Shown: positions 31,724-43,200 of the stretch, in pieces
How positions within the stretch are numbered: position 1 is the stretch's first letter
How the letters are laid out: the number at the start of each line of letters is the position of its first letter
From: Nematopogon swammerdamellus
Lineage: Eukaryota; Arthropoda; Insecta; Lepidoptera; Adelidae
Assembly (NCBI GenBank): GCA_946902875.1
Contig: OX336337.1
Coordinates: 4,712,001 to 4,776,000, forward strand
Length of the DNA stretch: 64,000 nt
Reading direction: 5' to 3'
Program-made: the position numbers and the translations under genes
The notes under the pieces: generated by a model
The model's database searches: none
What the model saw: the letters and a program-made list of their open reading frames with translations, nothing else
What the model was told of the DNA's origin: nothing

Positions 31724-31995
31724 TTTTTATAGACTACCGGCACGGGTGGCTGTGCCCAAAAGTTCAAAGAACGATTAAGACACAGCCAATAACCCCACTC
31801 CTCGCGAAACCACGCTCAGAGAGGCGCCATGCCAGCTACAAGGCGGACAAAGAGGCGGATAAAATAATCAACCTAATTGTAACACCCTAACATTGCTTTA
31901 AAAAAAACAAAACAAATTTTGGCAAAAGGGACACAAACCCATGGCCGAGATCGAAAAAATAAAAACCCTACAATCTACCACTGAGCCACCAAAGT
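31724..31995 (-). mobile_element. tRNA-headed SINE (H4-TL)
   Basis: On the minus strand the head holds A box TGGCTCAGTGG and a B-box-like stretch ('gggtttgtgtccc'). The tail is TL: CTGGCATGG with CCGTGCCGG, inner stem GGCTGTGTC with GGCACAGCC, then AGTCTATAAAA. The tail matches the 3' end of the Jockey-like LINE at 5359-5860, so this SINE is a likely user of that LINE's enzyme. Confidence 0.78.
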
Positions 31996-32100
31996 ACATA
32001 AATGACCATATGAATATCGGATTCAGTTAGCCAGACTCGTCTCTCCACCAATCAGAGCAACTCGCATACTAGACTTTGGATATATGCCCCCCCGAAGGAG

Positions 32101-32385
32101 GGGGGGGGAGTCGGGTGTCTCCCCGCCGCCCCCGCGCCGCCCGCGGAATGTATAAACACACGAATTTTCCGGCCGCTGCTTCGCGTCCGCTGCGCTGCTG
32201 TCATAGAAATTACCCCCAGAAATTTCGGGTAACCTCGCACTGGAAAAAATTGGGTTATGAGATTTGCGCTCCACTTTGACGTTTGCCGATGAAATGTGTG
32301 TCAGTGTTAAATAATGCAATCAAAGACGTAGACAATATTTTCGCTTGTACCTATTTATAGATAAAACCATATTATGATGTGACAG
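32101..32385. other. GC-rich patch, no gene
   Basis: GC-rich at 32100-32160 (CCCCGCCGCCCCCGCGCCGC). No gene or repeat family is recognised. Confidence 0.35.
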
Positions 32386-33060
32386 ATTCAGATTCAGATA
32401 TTTATTTCGCCATAAAGAACACACAACATTAATATTTCATTGAGACATAATGATGCATATTACGCATCTTCATTATGGTTCGTCATAATTTTTGAAGTGA
32501 AAACTTCTTTAGCGGCGCTTGGCACTTTTTTAGGTGGGTAAAAAATGTTAGACTCGCGACAGATCTCGAAAAGCGACAGATTTATTTTTATTATTTAAAA
32601 TGCAACCTTAAGACATTGCATTAAGGGTTAAGTTACGATGGCTCGGGATCAATTCTGTTCGTCTCTCAGTGACAGTAACGCCGAAAGCGAATCAAGGGAA
32701 TCCGATATTTGTTTGGTCGTTTAAGTGATTTCGTGGCTCAATGGTAAGAATGTAGGATTTGTATTTTTGACCATGGGTTTGAATCCCTAAATTTTTTTTT
32801 GTTTTTTTTTCTTTTGGTTTTCTTTTTTAAGCAACGTTACGGTGTTTAAATTTTTTTAGGGTCTTTAGTTTTTTTTATAACCACCTAAGAATTATTTTCG
32901 GAAATACAAAAAGTTTTCACTTCTGCCGGCACTCCCGGAGTGCAACTGTGGCTTTTTTTTTTTGTCATGTCCGTTCAGCAGTGCATTCTAAAAGGAAGAA
33001 TCGGGTAAGAAACCATACATAGGGTTTTTTTTTAATATAACTTTCATACTAAGTTTTAAT
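32386..33060 (+). repeat. Nested repeats
   Basis: The repeat seen intact at 16064-16255 is split here. Its halves (32386-32480 and 32955-33055) enclose a copy of the repeat found at 49960-50130 (GTGAAAACTTCTTTAGCGGC...), and that copy is in turn split at 32655-32917 by a tRNA-like retroposon. This is a three-level nest. Confidence 0.7.
32725..32880 (+). mobile_element. H4 tRNA-like retroposon fragment
   Basis: A box TGGCTCAATGG and B box GGTTTGAATCC are spaced as in a tRNA, followed by T-rich sequence and no TL tail. It resembles the head of the SINE at 31724-31995. Confidence 0.65.
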
Positions 33061-33890
33061 ATAGATTATAATAAAGATAATAAAATACAAAGAACATAGG
33101 GTTCAAGCAAGTCAATAATAAAAGTTGAATTTATACATATAAACAAATTGAATCAGTCAGCATAATTTTTATTTAATATATTTTATAAAAAAAAATTTTT
33201 CTATATTTTATAGAGAAATATTTTCACAGGCGTCAATCACACTTACAATCGGACTAGTGTTTCCGGAGAAAGACCATTTAACTTAGATTTTAAATGCTTG
33301 GATTATACGTGTAGGGGAAAATGTTGATGAGCCCCGTTCCACACTTAGAAGGGAGATTTACAAGAGCGATTTAGAAGATCCGTGAGGTTCGATCAAACGT
33401 TTGTGTCAAAAGGTGTTTTCCCGAGTGCAAGAAAAGGTTCCCCTCGCTAAATTAATGCTTCTTTTATCTTCATATAACTTTGCTTCTTTCGAACATACAC
33501 AGACTGGCTGTTCCCGTGGCTTTGCTTAAGTTAATCTTGTTAGTCAGCCAGTGTTTAAGCGTTCACTACTGGACATACTCTGCCTCTTAAAATTATCCTC
33601 CAGTCCTCCCGGCATTGTTTATTGTTTATTGTATAATTTCATCCACAGGTAGGTAACCTACGCTTGGACATGTCGAAAATTCCGCCAGTTCTAAATTCAA
33701 TGCGAAGAAGAACTGACAAACAAACTTCGCAAGTCACAATGTTTTGTTAGTACCTTATAAGTATTATATTATAGTAACTTACAAATAATTAACCCATACT
33801 ACCGCTCACAAGAGCATTAATATTTACAGCATAAACATGAATACTGAAGAATCTGACCACACTGCCTATTTAAATTACCTATATCTGGTG
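33061..33890. other. No gene recognised
   Basis: AT-rich unassigned sequence. 33540-33620 has a decayed 'ctactggacat' motif of the repeat described at 33895-34110. Confidence 0.4.
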
Positions 33891-33894
33891 TATA

Positions 33895-34110
33895 GTGCCA
33901 TCGTCAATTCAGCGGTACGGAACCACTGCTTTCCGCCGATGGGACGTATTTGATGTCATCGTGCCACCTGGCGGGCTGCCTCGTTTTCATGTCCGCGGCC
34001 GCCAGTGTGTGACACGATTACTCCAACAGCCGTTGTTTCGCCGGCTGACTTGCCCAGCCCATCATCATCAGCCTGTATCGCTCCACTGCTGGACATAGCC
34101 CTCTCCCAAG
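33895..34110 (+). repeat. CATCAGCCTGTA-type dispersed repeat
   Basis: Contains CATCATCATCAGCCTGTATC then 'ccactgctggacatag', a repeat common in Lepidoptera. Another copy is at 40262-40345 beside the last MADD exon. Confidence 0.65.
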
Positions 34111-34199
34111 GCACGCCACCACACGCGGTCTTCCGCTCTTCTCATCCATCCATTCCCGGCTACCTTTTTTATGTGCCGAGCCCACTGCTACTAGTTCGG

Positions 34200-34412
34200 T
34201 TCTCAAAATCCGGCGAGTGTGTTTCCCGAATACTTTAACCTGGTTGTCTTCAAACGCAGCATAGCAACAACATTCCGCAATGCTGCTGGCATGGTACCTA
34301 ACTGAGCGTGGTATCGCGAGGAGTGGTGATTTTGGCTCTGTTGACTGCACCATTGGTCCCTCGCTCGGCAGTTTGGTACAGCTGCCCATGCTGGTTTGCA
34401 TAAATAAAATTG
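34200..34412 (+). mobile_element. Jockey-like LINE 3' end (TL tail)
   Basis: Decayed ORF2 end ('cggcgagtgtgtttcccgaatacttt') and the TL tail: CTGGCATGG (34286-34294) with CCATGCTGG (34386-34394), then TTTGCATAAATAAAA. Confidence 0.75.
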
Positions 34413-34640
34413 CCATTGGATTGCGAATGCCATGCCGGCCTGACAGGAGCCTTTTCACGCCCCTTTTGAAAACCCCCAGGCTGTACTTGGGAGGAAATAG
34501 ATGGGCAGGGTGTGCGTTCCACATTTTTCCGATTCTGTGAATAAAAGACCTACAGAACCGGTTGGTTGGCGCATCCGTGGTAGATCGATTGAATAGGGGT
34601 GCATCCCCTGCCCTGTACGCGTAGTGCGGATTTGAAATTG
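34413..34640 (-). pseudogene. LINE ORF2 C-terminus
   Basis: Minus-strand translation SVGLLFTESEKCGTHTLPIY is one frame and KCGTHTLPIYFLPSTAWGF continues it. Another frame gives [20 protein letters not shown]. This is the W-N-x-x-P end of a Jockey/CR1-type ORF2, related to 29300-29520 and 43015-43195, but frameshifted. Confidence 0.75.
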
Positions 34641-35175
34641 AATTGAAATGAAAGACACGAGATAGAGGCGATAATAAACTTTATTTATACTCGTATTTAG
34701 GTATTCACATATATCTTCGAGTTACATATAATGCCGTAAAACAAAATACTCTCATCAAATTATACATATTTATACATTTACAATTTGTTCACATAGTATT
34801 GCTTGCTAAGTGCACACACGTTTCTCGGTCTTAGTCGCTGCCGACCTGATATAATTACTGATATTCGACTGCCTAGTGACCGGCACTCGGCGCCTCTTCG
34901 TACCAAGTTTACACAACATTTTGGCAACCCCTAATAACTCTACCGTTACACACAACATATTATGCATTTACAACCTATTATTGTTCTCTATGTCGCTATA
35001 CAATAAACATTTAAGTATTTATCGAACGGCGGCAACTAAACATTTATGCATGAATTCGTAAAATAGTTGTACACAAGAGCAGTCTGCCGATTAACATATG
35101 TTTCAATGAAATATTCGTATATGGGTTTTTAAATTACCGTGGTTGTTAGACATTATTTTTAATGAAACAGCTTTA
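34641..35175. other. No gene recognised
   Basis: AT-rich unassigned sequence without repeats that I know. Confidence 0.4.
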
Positions 35176-35342
35176 CTCACGGTTTCACTCCGAGCTATGT
35201 GGCTCGACGTTTCGGGCCAAGCGTATGGCCCATCTTCATGGAGCACTCTGCCTTGTGCGACGGTTGGCAGAGTTCTCTGAGCTCCATGAAGATGGCCCGA
35301 AACGTCGAGCCACATAGCTCGGAGTGAAACCGTGAGTAAATC
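35176..35342. repeat. Foldback MITE
   Basis: Arms TTACTCACGGTTTCACTCCG...GTTTCGGGCC (35176-35220) and its complement (35290-35342) enclose GCACTCTGCCTTGTGCGACG. The arms also share CATCTTCATGGAGC. A small inverted-repeat element without an ORF. Confidence 0.85.
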
Positions 35343-35689
35343 TGTTTGATTAAAAATAATATTCGTATAGTTCCAGAATCCCGCCAACTCCGTCTAGGAC
35401 GATTTTACAGTAAGACGAAAAAGCTATACCTCGATAAATAGCCGCCCATTCAAACTAAGAGGGAGCTGGAACGGATGTTAATTTTTCTTTGCGATTCACT
35501 CTGGATTGGACTGTGTTAGGAACATAATGTCTTAACAGATAAATGACAAATTTAATACTTTATTCGAAACAGTTTATTACTACTTTTTGTAGAGAAAATG
35601 GATTTGGCGGGTTCTGGAACTCTACGACTCTCTAATCGATAGAGTATGGTGATTTGATTATACATCAGGGTACCCAAACTAACGTGTGA
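35343..35689. other. No gene recognised
   Basis: Unassigned AT-rich sequence. Confidence 0.4.
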
Positions 35690-35978
35690 GGCCGGTACTT
35701 AAAAATAATAGCCCCACTGCATCTCTCCTCGGGCATGTCGTAAAATGCGACTAAGGGATAAGGACAAGATGCTATGCTAAAGGGCGACAGGCTCTACTTG
35801 GCGCGGTACTTCCACCGAGTCATGCAGCAGTTCGTGCCTTAATTGCTGCTTCAAAGATATCTTGTCCGAATACTTTGCGAAACGTGGTGGTCGGTGTTGT
35901 GCTGTAATTTACCAGAGCAATTCCAGCACATCACCGATTACTCTGCATACCCCGATTGTTGGGATTCAGCGCATGATG
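35690..35978 (+). mobile_element. H3-TC retroposon, nearly complete
   Basis: The head H3 (GGCCGGTACTTAAAAATAATAG, CCCCACTGCATCTCTCC, GTCGTAAAATGCGACTAAGG) runs through CGAGTCATGCAGCAG and GTGGTGGTCGGTGTTGTGCTG to CCCCGATTGTTGGGATTCAG. It is the best plus-strand reference copy. Its (TATG)n tail is missing. Confidence 0.75.
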
Positions 35979-36140
35979 TGTACCCAAACTACCAGAAGAA
36001 AATTCCCGTGCGCGTTGTCTCGGCTCGAATTTTCACACAGCTAGTTCCCAAAGCAATAGTACGCACATCTGCTGGTATGGTGTCTCGTTGAGCGTGTTTC
36101 GAGTTCCTGGGCACAGCCACCCATACTGGTGTTCATTAGG
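35979..36140 (+). mobile_element. TL tail fragment
   Basis: CTGGTATGG (36072-36080) pairs with CCATACTGG (36121-36129). Both arms differ from the other TL copies in a complementary way (C to T in one, G to A in the other). Confidence 0.7.
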
Positions 36141-36400
36141 AAAAAAACTCGGTACTTTAACAAATTTAAATGGATTCCTAAAGTTGACTTTTTTCAACCC
36201 CTTTTTTGACGAAAAAAGAGGGGTGTTATAAGTTTAACGTGTGTCTGTATGTGTGTATGGGGTGTGTCTATCTGTGGCATCGTAGCTCCCAAACGTATGG
36301 CCGATTTGGTTGCGATTTTTTTTATTGGAGAGCGGGTTTAATCCGGATGGTTGTAAGCTATGTTTGCAATAGAGTAATAAAGTAATCAAAAAATTATTAT
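36141..36400 (+). repeat. Dispersed (TGTG)n repeat
   Basis: CAACCCCTTTTTTGACGAAA...GTGTGTCTGTATGTGTGTAT...GTGGCATCGTAGCTCCCAAAC. The last phrase recurs near 56820, so this is a family. No gene is seen. Confidence 0.55.
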
Positions 36401-36406
36401 GTTAAA

Positions 36407-37050
36407 CTAGCTGTGCCCGCGGCTCCGCCCGCTCTCATATTTCACTTCACTGCTAACCTCATAAGCTATCTAGCGTGATAGTAGTTTATTTGTACCGTGT
36501 GGGGCCGGTACTTTAAAAGAATAGCCCCACTGCATCGCTCCCCGTGTATGTCGTAAAAGGCGACTAAGGGATATGACACCCTTCTTATATTACTAGGTGG
36601 TAGGGTTTAACCCGCCCGGGTTGGTACCACCGCACTGAATGAAAGGTCGGTCGAAACGGCTACGTAAATAGTTTGTGTTTTCCGTCCAGTTCAGTGTAGC
36701 CGGCACGACCGAAGGGAAGCACTGACGTGGCACTAAGTTCACCCGGTGTTATGGGCTGACATCACGGATGTTGCAGGTGATGTAGCCAACCGTGTCAGTT
36801 TCCATAAAAAAAAAAAAAAACTGTTTCCAGTATCTTAGAATATCATAATCAAAATCAACTACAGTTTCATGTGTTGTTTTTTCCAGTTATGGCTTTGTTA
36901 AAGTAAGTAAGTAGCCTATAGTTGATGGGAAGAATCAAGCTATCCGTAGAATTTTGTTTTATTAAAATCGGTTCAGTGGTTCTCGAGTTATAAGCGGACA
37001 GACAGACACTCAGACAGACAGAAAGCAGACGTTGGATTTTATTATAGGTA
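36407..37050 (-). mobile_element. Helitron-like element, split by a SINE
   Basis: Reversed 3' end CTAGCTGTGCCCGCGGCTCC at 36407-36426. The interior matches 29733-29955, and the other end is TTTTATTATAGGTAAGG near 37050. The two halves (to 36485 and from 36904) are separated by an H3-TB SINE and about 80 bp. Confidence 0.6.
36492..36820 (+). mobile_element. SINE H3-TB
   Basis: GTACCGTGTGGGGCCGGTAC opens H3. The body is GGTAGGGTTTAACCCGCCCG. The TB tail shows the inner stem GGCTGACATCAC with GTGATGTAGCC (one bulged A) and ends in CCAT plus A15. Confidence 0.85.
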
Positions 37051-37060
37051 AGGAAGGAAG

Positions 37061-38664
37061 GAAAAAGGAAATAAGGAAATAGACCGATTTGCATGCGGTT
37101 TTTTTTAAAGCTTGAAATAAAAGTGTTCCGTCCGGTTGTCAGGGTACCCCGACCGTGTAGTGAGGCTCTAAATTACGATTAGGTCCTGCCGAAGCTCTGG
37201 TGTAAGTATGCGGTACATATGCAACGCAGCTAATTTATTTAACAACTGATTTATTCAACATTTGATATTTCGGTGATACCTACTTGCGTATATCGTCTCA
37301 CCTAAAATTCGATGCAAGAAAAAGAAATCAATCAGTACGGAAATCACACAATAGCCAGCATCGAAATCATTCAAAAATATGAAACTGTTCCAAATATAAT
37401 TTACAAGTGTACACACTTCAGCACGTCGTCGCTTCTTCACAAAGGCCGTTCGACCGAACGAAATAATTATACCTGTGACCCTTGATATTATAATCATAGA
37501 TAGAAAATGCATTATTGATCCAAGAAACATCAAAATGGCGCATCGCGCGGCACTGATTGAATAGCGTAGCGTTCGCTTGTTTTATAGTATTTGTTCAAAG
37601 TTTGTTAAACCAATTTGCATTACACAAATATCCAAATCTGTCAAAAGAAGTAAAATTTTATCTTACATCATCTGCAATTAGTATAAACTCAAAATAATCT
37701 TTTAGAACGCTCCAATTTCGAAACAAATAGAGCATTTCGGAGTATTTAGGACCATTTAGTAGTACGTTTGTGATTTTTTTTTCACATATTAATTGACATG
37801 AATATAAATAAAAATCTGTCACCAACTTTTAAATATGGTCAACATTTAGACAGGATTTTTTAATAGATATATTTTTGAAATTCGTTGAACAAAAAACCGA
37901 AACGAAAATGTGGCAAATTTTGCAAATTGTGCCTCACGCTGTAATACCGCAGTCTTAAAGCAATGACGCGTAGTTGCAGTATCCAAGAGGCAGCCGGATG
38001 GCTCGCGGTATTTGAGCTCCCGAAGTGTTGTGGAACCGCCCTGTGCAACCCGAACTGATTATTCGAGTTCTTCTTCTTCTACTTACTTTGAGTTCTTTGG
38101 CAAAAACTTATTCTTTGTATCAAAGGTTCCCTTGCTTATCTATCGACTGCTGTTTTTACCCGACTGTGCGAAGCAAAAAGGAGTCATTTTTTGGTGTTAT
38201 TAGAATGATTTCACAAACGGTTATTTTTCTTTTTCCTGGATCGAATACTACAGTGCAGATCATTCTGAACAAGTGATATAATTTTTGTTTTCATTCAATT
38301 TAATGTTATACCTTGTTGCGATCGCGATCGAATTATGATTTACGAAAAAAAAAATTTTTTTGTTCATATAATAACCTCATCGATAAATTCTATGTATTGT
38401 TTTACAATAAAGATGGATATGAACCTATATCGCTGGTAAAGAATGAAACGCACTGCTCAAATCTTCGCATTCAATTTTCCTAACTATTATGGAACTTTGG
38501 CCACCATGCACTGACATACTCTATTACAAATTGGAATAAACAAAACACATATTGTATACCTATGTATAGTTAGGGATCCGTTCACCGACCTTTAGATCAA
38601 GTTTGGCTCTAATAAAATTATATATTCATTTACACAAGTTATAGTCGAATCTAAAAATAAAGAT
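37061..38664. other. Long unassigned region
   Basis: No repeat family is recognised over 1.6 kb. The only candidate coding stretch is the hydrophobic frame at 37255-37533. The remainder is AT-rich. Confidence 0.4.
37255..37533 (-). CDS. Hydrophobic ORF, possible membrane-protein exon
   Basis: A 92-codon open frame with two or three hydrophobic stretches (FLGSIMHFLSMIIISRVTGI, YCVISVLIDFFFLHRIL) and a basic loop (VKKRRRAEVC). A plausible splice donor, G/GTGAGACG, follows HRIL, so it could be an exon of a multi-pass membrane protein such as an insect chemoreceptor. I do not recognise a diagnostic motif, and an overlapping frame is also open, so it may equally be chance. Confidence 0.25.
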   Translation of the reverse strand: MMFLGSIMHFLSMIIISRVTGIIISFGRTAFVKKRRRAEVCTLVNYIWNSFIFLNDFDAGYCVISVLIDFFFLHRILGETIYASRYHRNIKC

Positions 38665-38990
38665 ACGGTTGTCTGAAACTTATGAAGCGAAGCTTTATAA
38701 CACTCGTTTGGGATGGGGACCTAACTCAGAGAATATGAAATGTCACAAAAGTACGAACGGAAATTGCAACGCTCCTCATTGGCTGGGCGCTATCTATGAG
38801 AGTAGTTTGAAGTCGAACCATTGCATAGGTTGTTACCTGGCTCGGTTGCGACAGAATAAGTTGAAAGTTAAAGGAATACTTTATATACAAACTAGCGTAA
38901 AAAGCGTCGCTTCTGTCGGGTGCTCCACGGCGTCTTATCTTTTTACACGACTACGGCGAAGCCAAGAGGAGGATAATGTGTTTTTATAGA
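38665..38990 (+). repeat. Uninterrupted copy of the 7240-7745 repeat
   Basis: TTGGGATGGGGACCTAACTC..., GGCGCTATCTATGAGAGTAG, TTGAAGTCGAACCATTGCAT and GGTTGTTACCTGGCTCGGTT run on without the SINE that splits the other copy. Confidence 0.75.
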
Positions 38991-39928
38991 TAGCGCGACA
39001 CGTTATGGCGCCGCCGACCTGAATACGTCACTGCCTCGACCTGCCCATAAGGTGCTATTCGGCCATCGACAACGTACACGCGAAATTCCAAATTTAAAAA
39101 TATTTCGCGTGTATTGCTGCGTTTCAGTGCCCTATCGTAGCGCTGGGATCGTGCTCTTTAGAAGAATTAGCGAAGAATTACCCTTGTATTTTTCATATTG
39201 ATATACAGAGACATGTCTTCGCCGGTGCATTGTTACGCAGGGTGTAAAAGATGGTGGTCGGTGAAACGCAGTGTTGTAAGTTAGTGACAAGGTTTTACAT
39301 AATTATATTTAACCGCGTTCTAGGGACTGACAAGAGACGTCTAGCTACGGAAAAATGGCGTTTTTGGTGCTGCGAGTACCGTCTGACAGCTGTCAAAGAG
39401 TTCCAGAAACGCGCTTGCGCTTAGTCAGCACTTGCGCTTAGTCAGCACTTGTGCTTAACCACCACTCCCCAGGGCGCTTTGAGTGCACATTACATTACAC
39501 ATGCTTTCGAGTGATTTTAGAACCCACAGAACACTAGAACACACAGCTAAGTATCTCTACTTTTAGAGTTGACTCTCAAAAAATATTCGATACTCAAAGA
39601 AAATCACAGTTAACTCTGAGATTAAATATTTCTTAGGTAAAAAATAAAATTTATTAATAACCGAACGTAACTTGTTGATGCCGAACAGAACCACAACGGC
39701 TGAAATAAATGCATTGTAGCCGAACATTATAGAGTAACATACCTATATCAGCACACTTTGTTTCATTTTATTCATCTGTATGAATGCGATGGTGCCACTC
39801 TAGTATACCTTACTCGAACGTAAGTACAGTGTAATCAAATAAATTCACCTTGTGTAAATATTTTGAATGAAATAAAATGTATTTTAACTAATAAATGGGG
39901 AATCTACATAAGTCCTAACTCAGCCAAA
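38991..39928. other. No gene recognised
   Basis: Mixed sequence. An ATG at 39213 opens a short frame (MSSPVHCYAGCKRWWSVKRS) before a GTAAGT, which is too little to assign. 39417-39460 has a small triplication of 'tgcgcttagtcagcact'. This stretch lies downstream of the MADD stop codon. Confidence 0.35.
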
Positions 39929-39934
39929 TTTATT
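39929..39934 (-). terminator. MADD: Candidate MADD poly(A) signal
   Basis: AATAAA on the minus strand, 82 bases after the MADD stop codon at 40016. It is the nearest canonical signal in the right orientation. The cleavage site is not determinable here. Confidence 0.4.
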
Positions 39935-40015
39935 CCTATAGGCGGCCATCCAGGGCATGCATGGCGTCGCGCACGCGTAGTCGTCCTCCCCGTAAACAAC
40001 TACGAGCTCCGCGCG

Positions 40016-40250
40016 TCAGTTGGGGTCCGGGCCCGCGGAGGAGTTCCTACGGTTTGTCGACCGCTGCGGTATCACGAACTCGGCGGTACTCCGGGGTGCC
40101 GTGAACGGGTTTGTGCCGGAGAAGGGACCGGATACGGAGCCCTGGCGCTGCGCCAGGCGGCCGCGGGGCGGACTCGCCGAGGGAGAGCCGTAGAGCGACG
40201 TCTGACTCTGGAAACTGCCGGAGCGCTGCTGCGCGGGGATGGCGGTCGAT
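40016..40250 (-). CDS. MADD: MADD last coding exon
   Basis: 235 nt, phase 2 to stop. Acceptor GATCCGCAG/A, TGA stop at 40016-40018. Encodes (R)[19 protein letters not shown], then [40 protein letters not shown] and a short Ser/Arg end. The open frame runs on upstream into a (GAT)n repeat, but the acceptor keeps the phase with exon j. Confidence 0.75.
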
Positions 40251-43200
40251 CTGCGGATCATTATGTTTAGTTCATCATCATCATCAACATCATCATCACC
40301 ATCAGCCTGTATCGGTCCACTGCTGAACATAGGCCTCTCCCAAGGTTCATTTCATTAGGTTTAGTTCATTTAAATGGAAAATATGTAGGTATATGGATGA
40401 TGAAATGAGCGCGTTGTCAGTGGCAGGAATTTGTCTAAGGCATTTGATATTGTACACCATCACCTTTTCTTGCGAAAATTTTACAATTATGGAGTACCTA
40501 ATTGTTTAACGTCATGAACAGCCATAACTTGTCATTTCTAACGGACCGAAGGCAAGTGCCTTCAGGCCAAAAACTTTAAAATTGAGTAAAATAAATGAGG
40601 GTGTTTCACAGGGTTCAACAATTTAGGTAACCATCTACTTTTAGGGTTCATGGATAATTTTGCCTTAATCGAAAAAGTTTGAAAATATGATTAGAAGATA
40701 AGTAACAATTAGGCGAATAGGTGCTTTAAATTTAATTTTTTATTTTTTTTTTTGCATATATTTCACTTCTTTTTTTATTATATACTAGTGTTGAAAACAC
40801 TAGTATATAATTTATAAAATAATCTTTTTTCTAATTGTGGAAACTTTACTGGTTTATGTTATTACTATATGTTTATTTAATTTAAGATATTTATAACTGT
40901 GTTTCCATGAAAAAAATTTTAAAAAAATTAATAAATATGTGAACTGATAGACATAATATTTGATTCAGTAATGCGAAAAATATCGGAATGGTTTGCTGCG
41001 AACTGAACGTTTGAACAAAATAATGGTGATACCTGGTGAGAGGTGGATGTGAGATCGGCGGCGCGGAGGCTGGCGCTGAGGTGGGCGCCGGCGCGGCAGA
41101 CATCTGCCGCGGCGGCAGCGCGGGCGGCGGCCCCGGCGGCCGGCCGGGCGGCGCGCGCGCCGCACCCGCGCCGCCCGCCGCCCCCCCGCCCGCGCCCGGA
41201 ACGCCCGCGCGCGGAGGGATCTGCGCAACCGGCAACATGTTCACTTGGCTCTAAAACAACACATACAGCTGTAGTAACGTTACACACTAAATGGCTCGCG
41301 GCGGGTGAACGAGTGGTTTGGGAATCGGCTTCTCATGACACAGCTCCACGGTTCGAATCCCGTCGGCGTGTACCAATGAATTGTTTTTAACGAAAAAAAA
41401 TACGTGCATATCCACACCTGCTGCTTCACCGTTCGGAACCGGTGTAAAACTGTGTAGGTCCCTTCCTTTGCCCCGTATTAGGTGGTAGGCTCTAATTGTA
41501 GCCGACTGGGTTGGTACCACCGTACTGGATGTAAGATGGCCGCATAGCAGCCTCGGTTGTGTTCTCTAGTCCAGTATAGCCAGCAATCCAGGGAAGTCTC
41601 CGGTATGGCACCTACCTTTTCGGAGGTTATATTGGCTGGTCGGAGCATGCGCTTTGGCGCCTCCGAATCAGCCACCCATACCGGATTACATTAAAAAAAA
41701 GCTCGCTGAATCACCAATCCAACACATAGTCCAATTTCAATATTTTAAAAGTTCCAGAAGTTCCTAGTTCACCCGGTGTTATGGGCTGACATCACAGACG
41801 TTGTAGGTGATACCGTGTCAGTTTCCATAAAAAAAAAAAAGGTCAGTGACAGAAAAGCGTACCACAGGAGGCTCCTGAGGTCTCGAAGGGACAGCCTGCG
41901 ACTGAGTTCTGAGCAGCCTCGGCTCCGCCCCTCCCGGCGGTCTCCTGCCCCCGGCGCCCGCGGCGGCGCCCCCGCCCGCCCCCGGCAGCTCGCCCTGCGC
42001 CGGCAGCGACTCCGCCCGGGGACTCATGTCCGCTCGGTGCGGCTTCGTCACCGGCAGCGACTCCGCGCGGTCGGCGGGCCTGTGCGCGGAGTCCCTCCTC
42101 GGCGGGGTACCGCCGCGGGGCAGCTCGCCGCTTCGATCTGTCCGATGCGAGCTGCCTTCCACGCCGTACACTCCGCCGTCGGGCCTCGCCGCTGTCACGC
42201 GAGGCTCGACGGCCCTCCTCTCCGGAGCTTGAAAGAAAGAAAGAAATATATTTATCTATTCCTGCTGTACAAAACGCATATTAGGCCGGTGATGGAGTAC
42301 TGCAGTCACATCTGGGAGGGTAGTCCCCATTAACTGCTAGCATCCTTGGACTCGATACAGCGCCGAGCCATCCGTCTTGTTGGTGACCCGAAACTTACAG
42401 ATGGTCTGGAGTCCCTGAGTCACAGACGATTTGTGGGTTCGATTAGTCTGTTTTACAGATACTATCACGGACGCTGCTCTGTGGAACTAGCATCCCTTAT
42501 TCCCTGCCACCCGTCCTACATCCGCATGACTCGTCGCAGAGAGACTCAGCACCCTTTGGTTGTTGACATTGGGCTTTTGAGAACCCATCGCTTCTCTAAA
42601 TCGTTTCTTTGTCGCACCGCTAGAGTATGGAACTGTCTTCCGGCGATTGTATTTCCTGAATCCTTTAACCTGGGTGTCTTCAAGCGTCGTATTAACGGGC
42701 TAGACAGCCTAGCAACAGTCCGCAAATCTGCTGGCATGGCACCTAACTGAGCGTGGTTTTGCGAGGAGGTATTCGAACAAGATTCAATCGATCAAGCAGA
42801 AAGTAAAGCACGAAGACCCACCTGCTGCACGACTCGGTGGAAGTACCGTGCCAAGGTGAGAGGTTGCGACCCTGTCGCCCTTTAGCACGGCATCTTGTCC
42901 TTATTCCTTAGTCGCCTTTTACGACACGCATGGGGAGAGATGCAGTGGGGCTATTCTTTTTAAGTACCGGCCCCACACGGTACATAATATTATAACTAAA
43001 AACCAAGAACCAACTACACATTGTATATTTCCCCCCAAGTACAGTCTCGGGTCCTTCAAGAGGTGTGTGAATGGGCACCTGTCAGGCCGCATGGCATTCG
43101 CAACCCCCGCATACGACCGAATGTCTATGGGCGTCGTTAGACACCTTATGGGTGGCTCGGCGCCATATGTCGCGCTGTCAATATAAAAAAAAGACATAAT

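Noticed and set aside
39213..39275. Short frame MSSPVHCYAGCKRWWSVKRS as a zinc-finger first exon
   Set aside because: Only two Cys in about 20 residues and no downstream exon found.
41036..41390. Plus-strand Gly/Ala-rich ORFs
   Set aside because: Antisense shadows of MADD exon j, whose phase and splice sites fit the gene.
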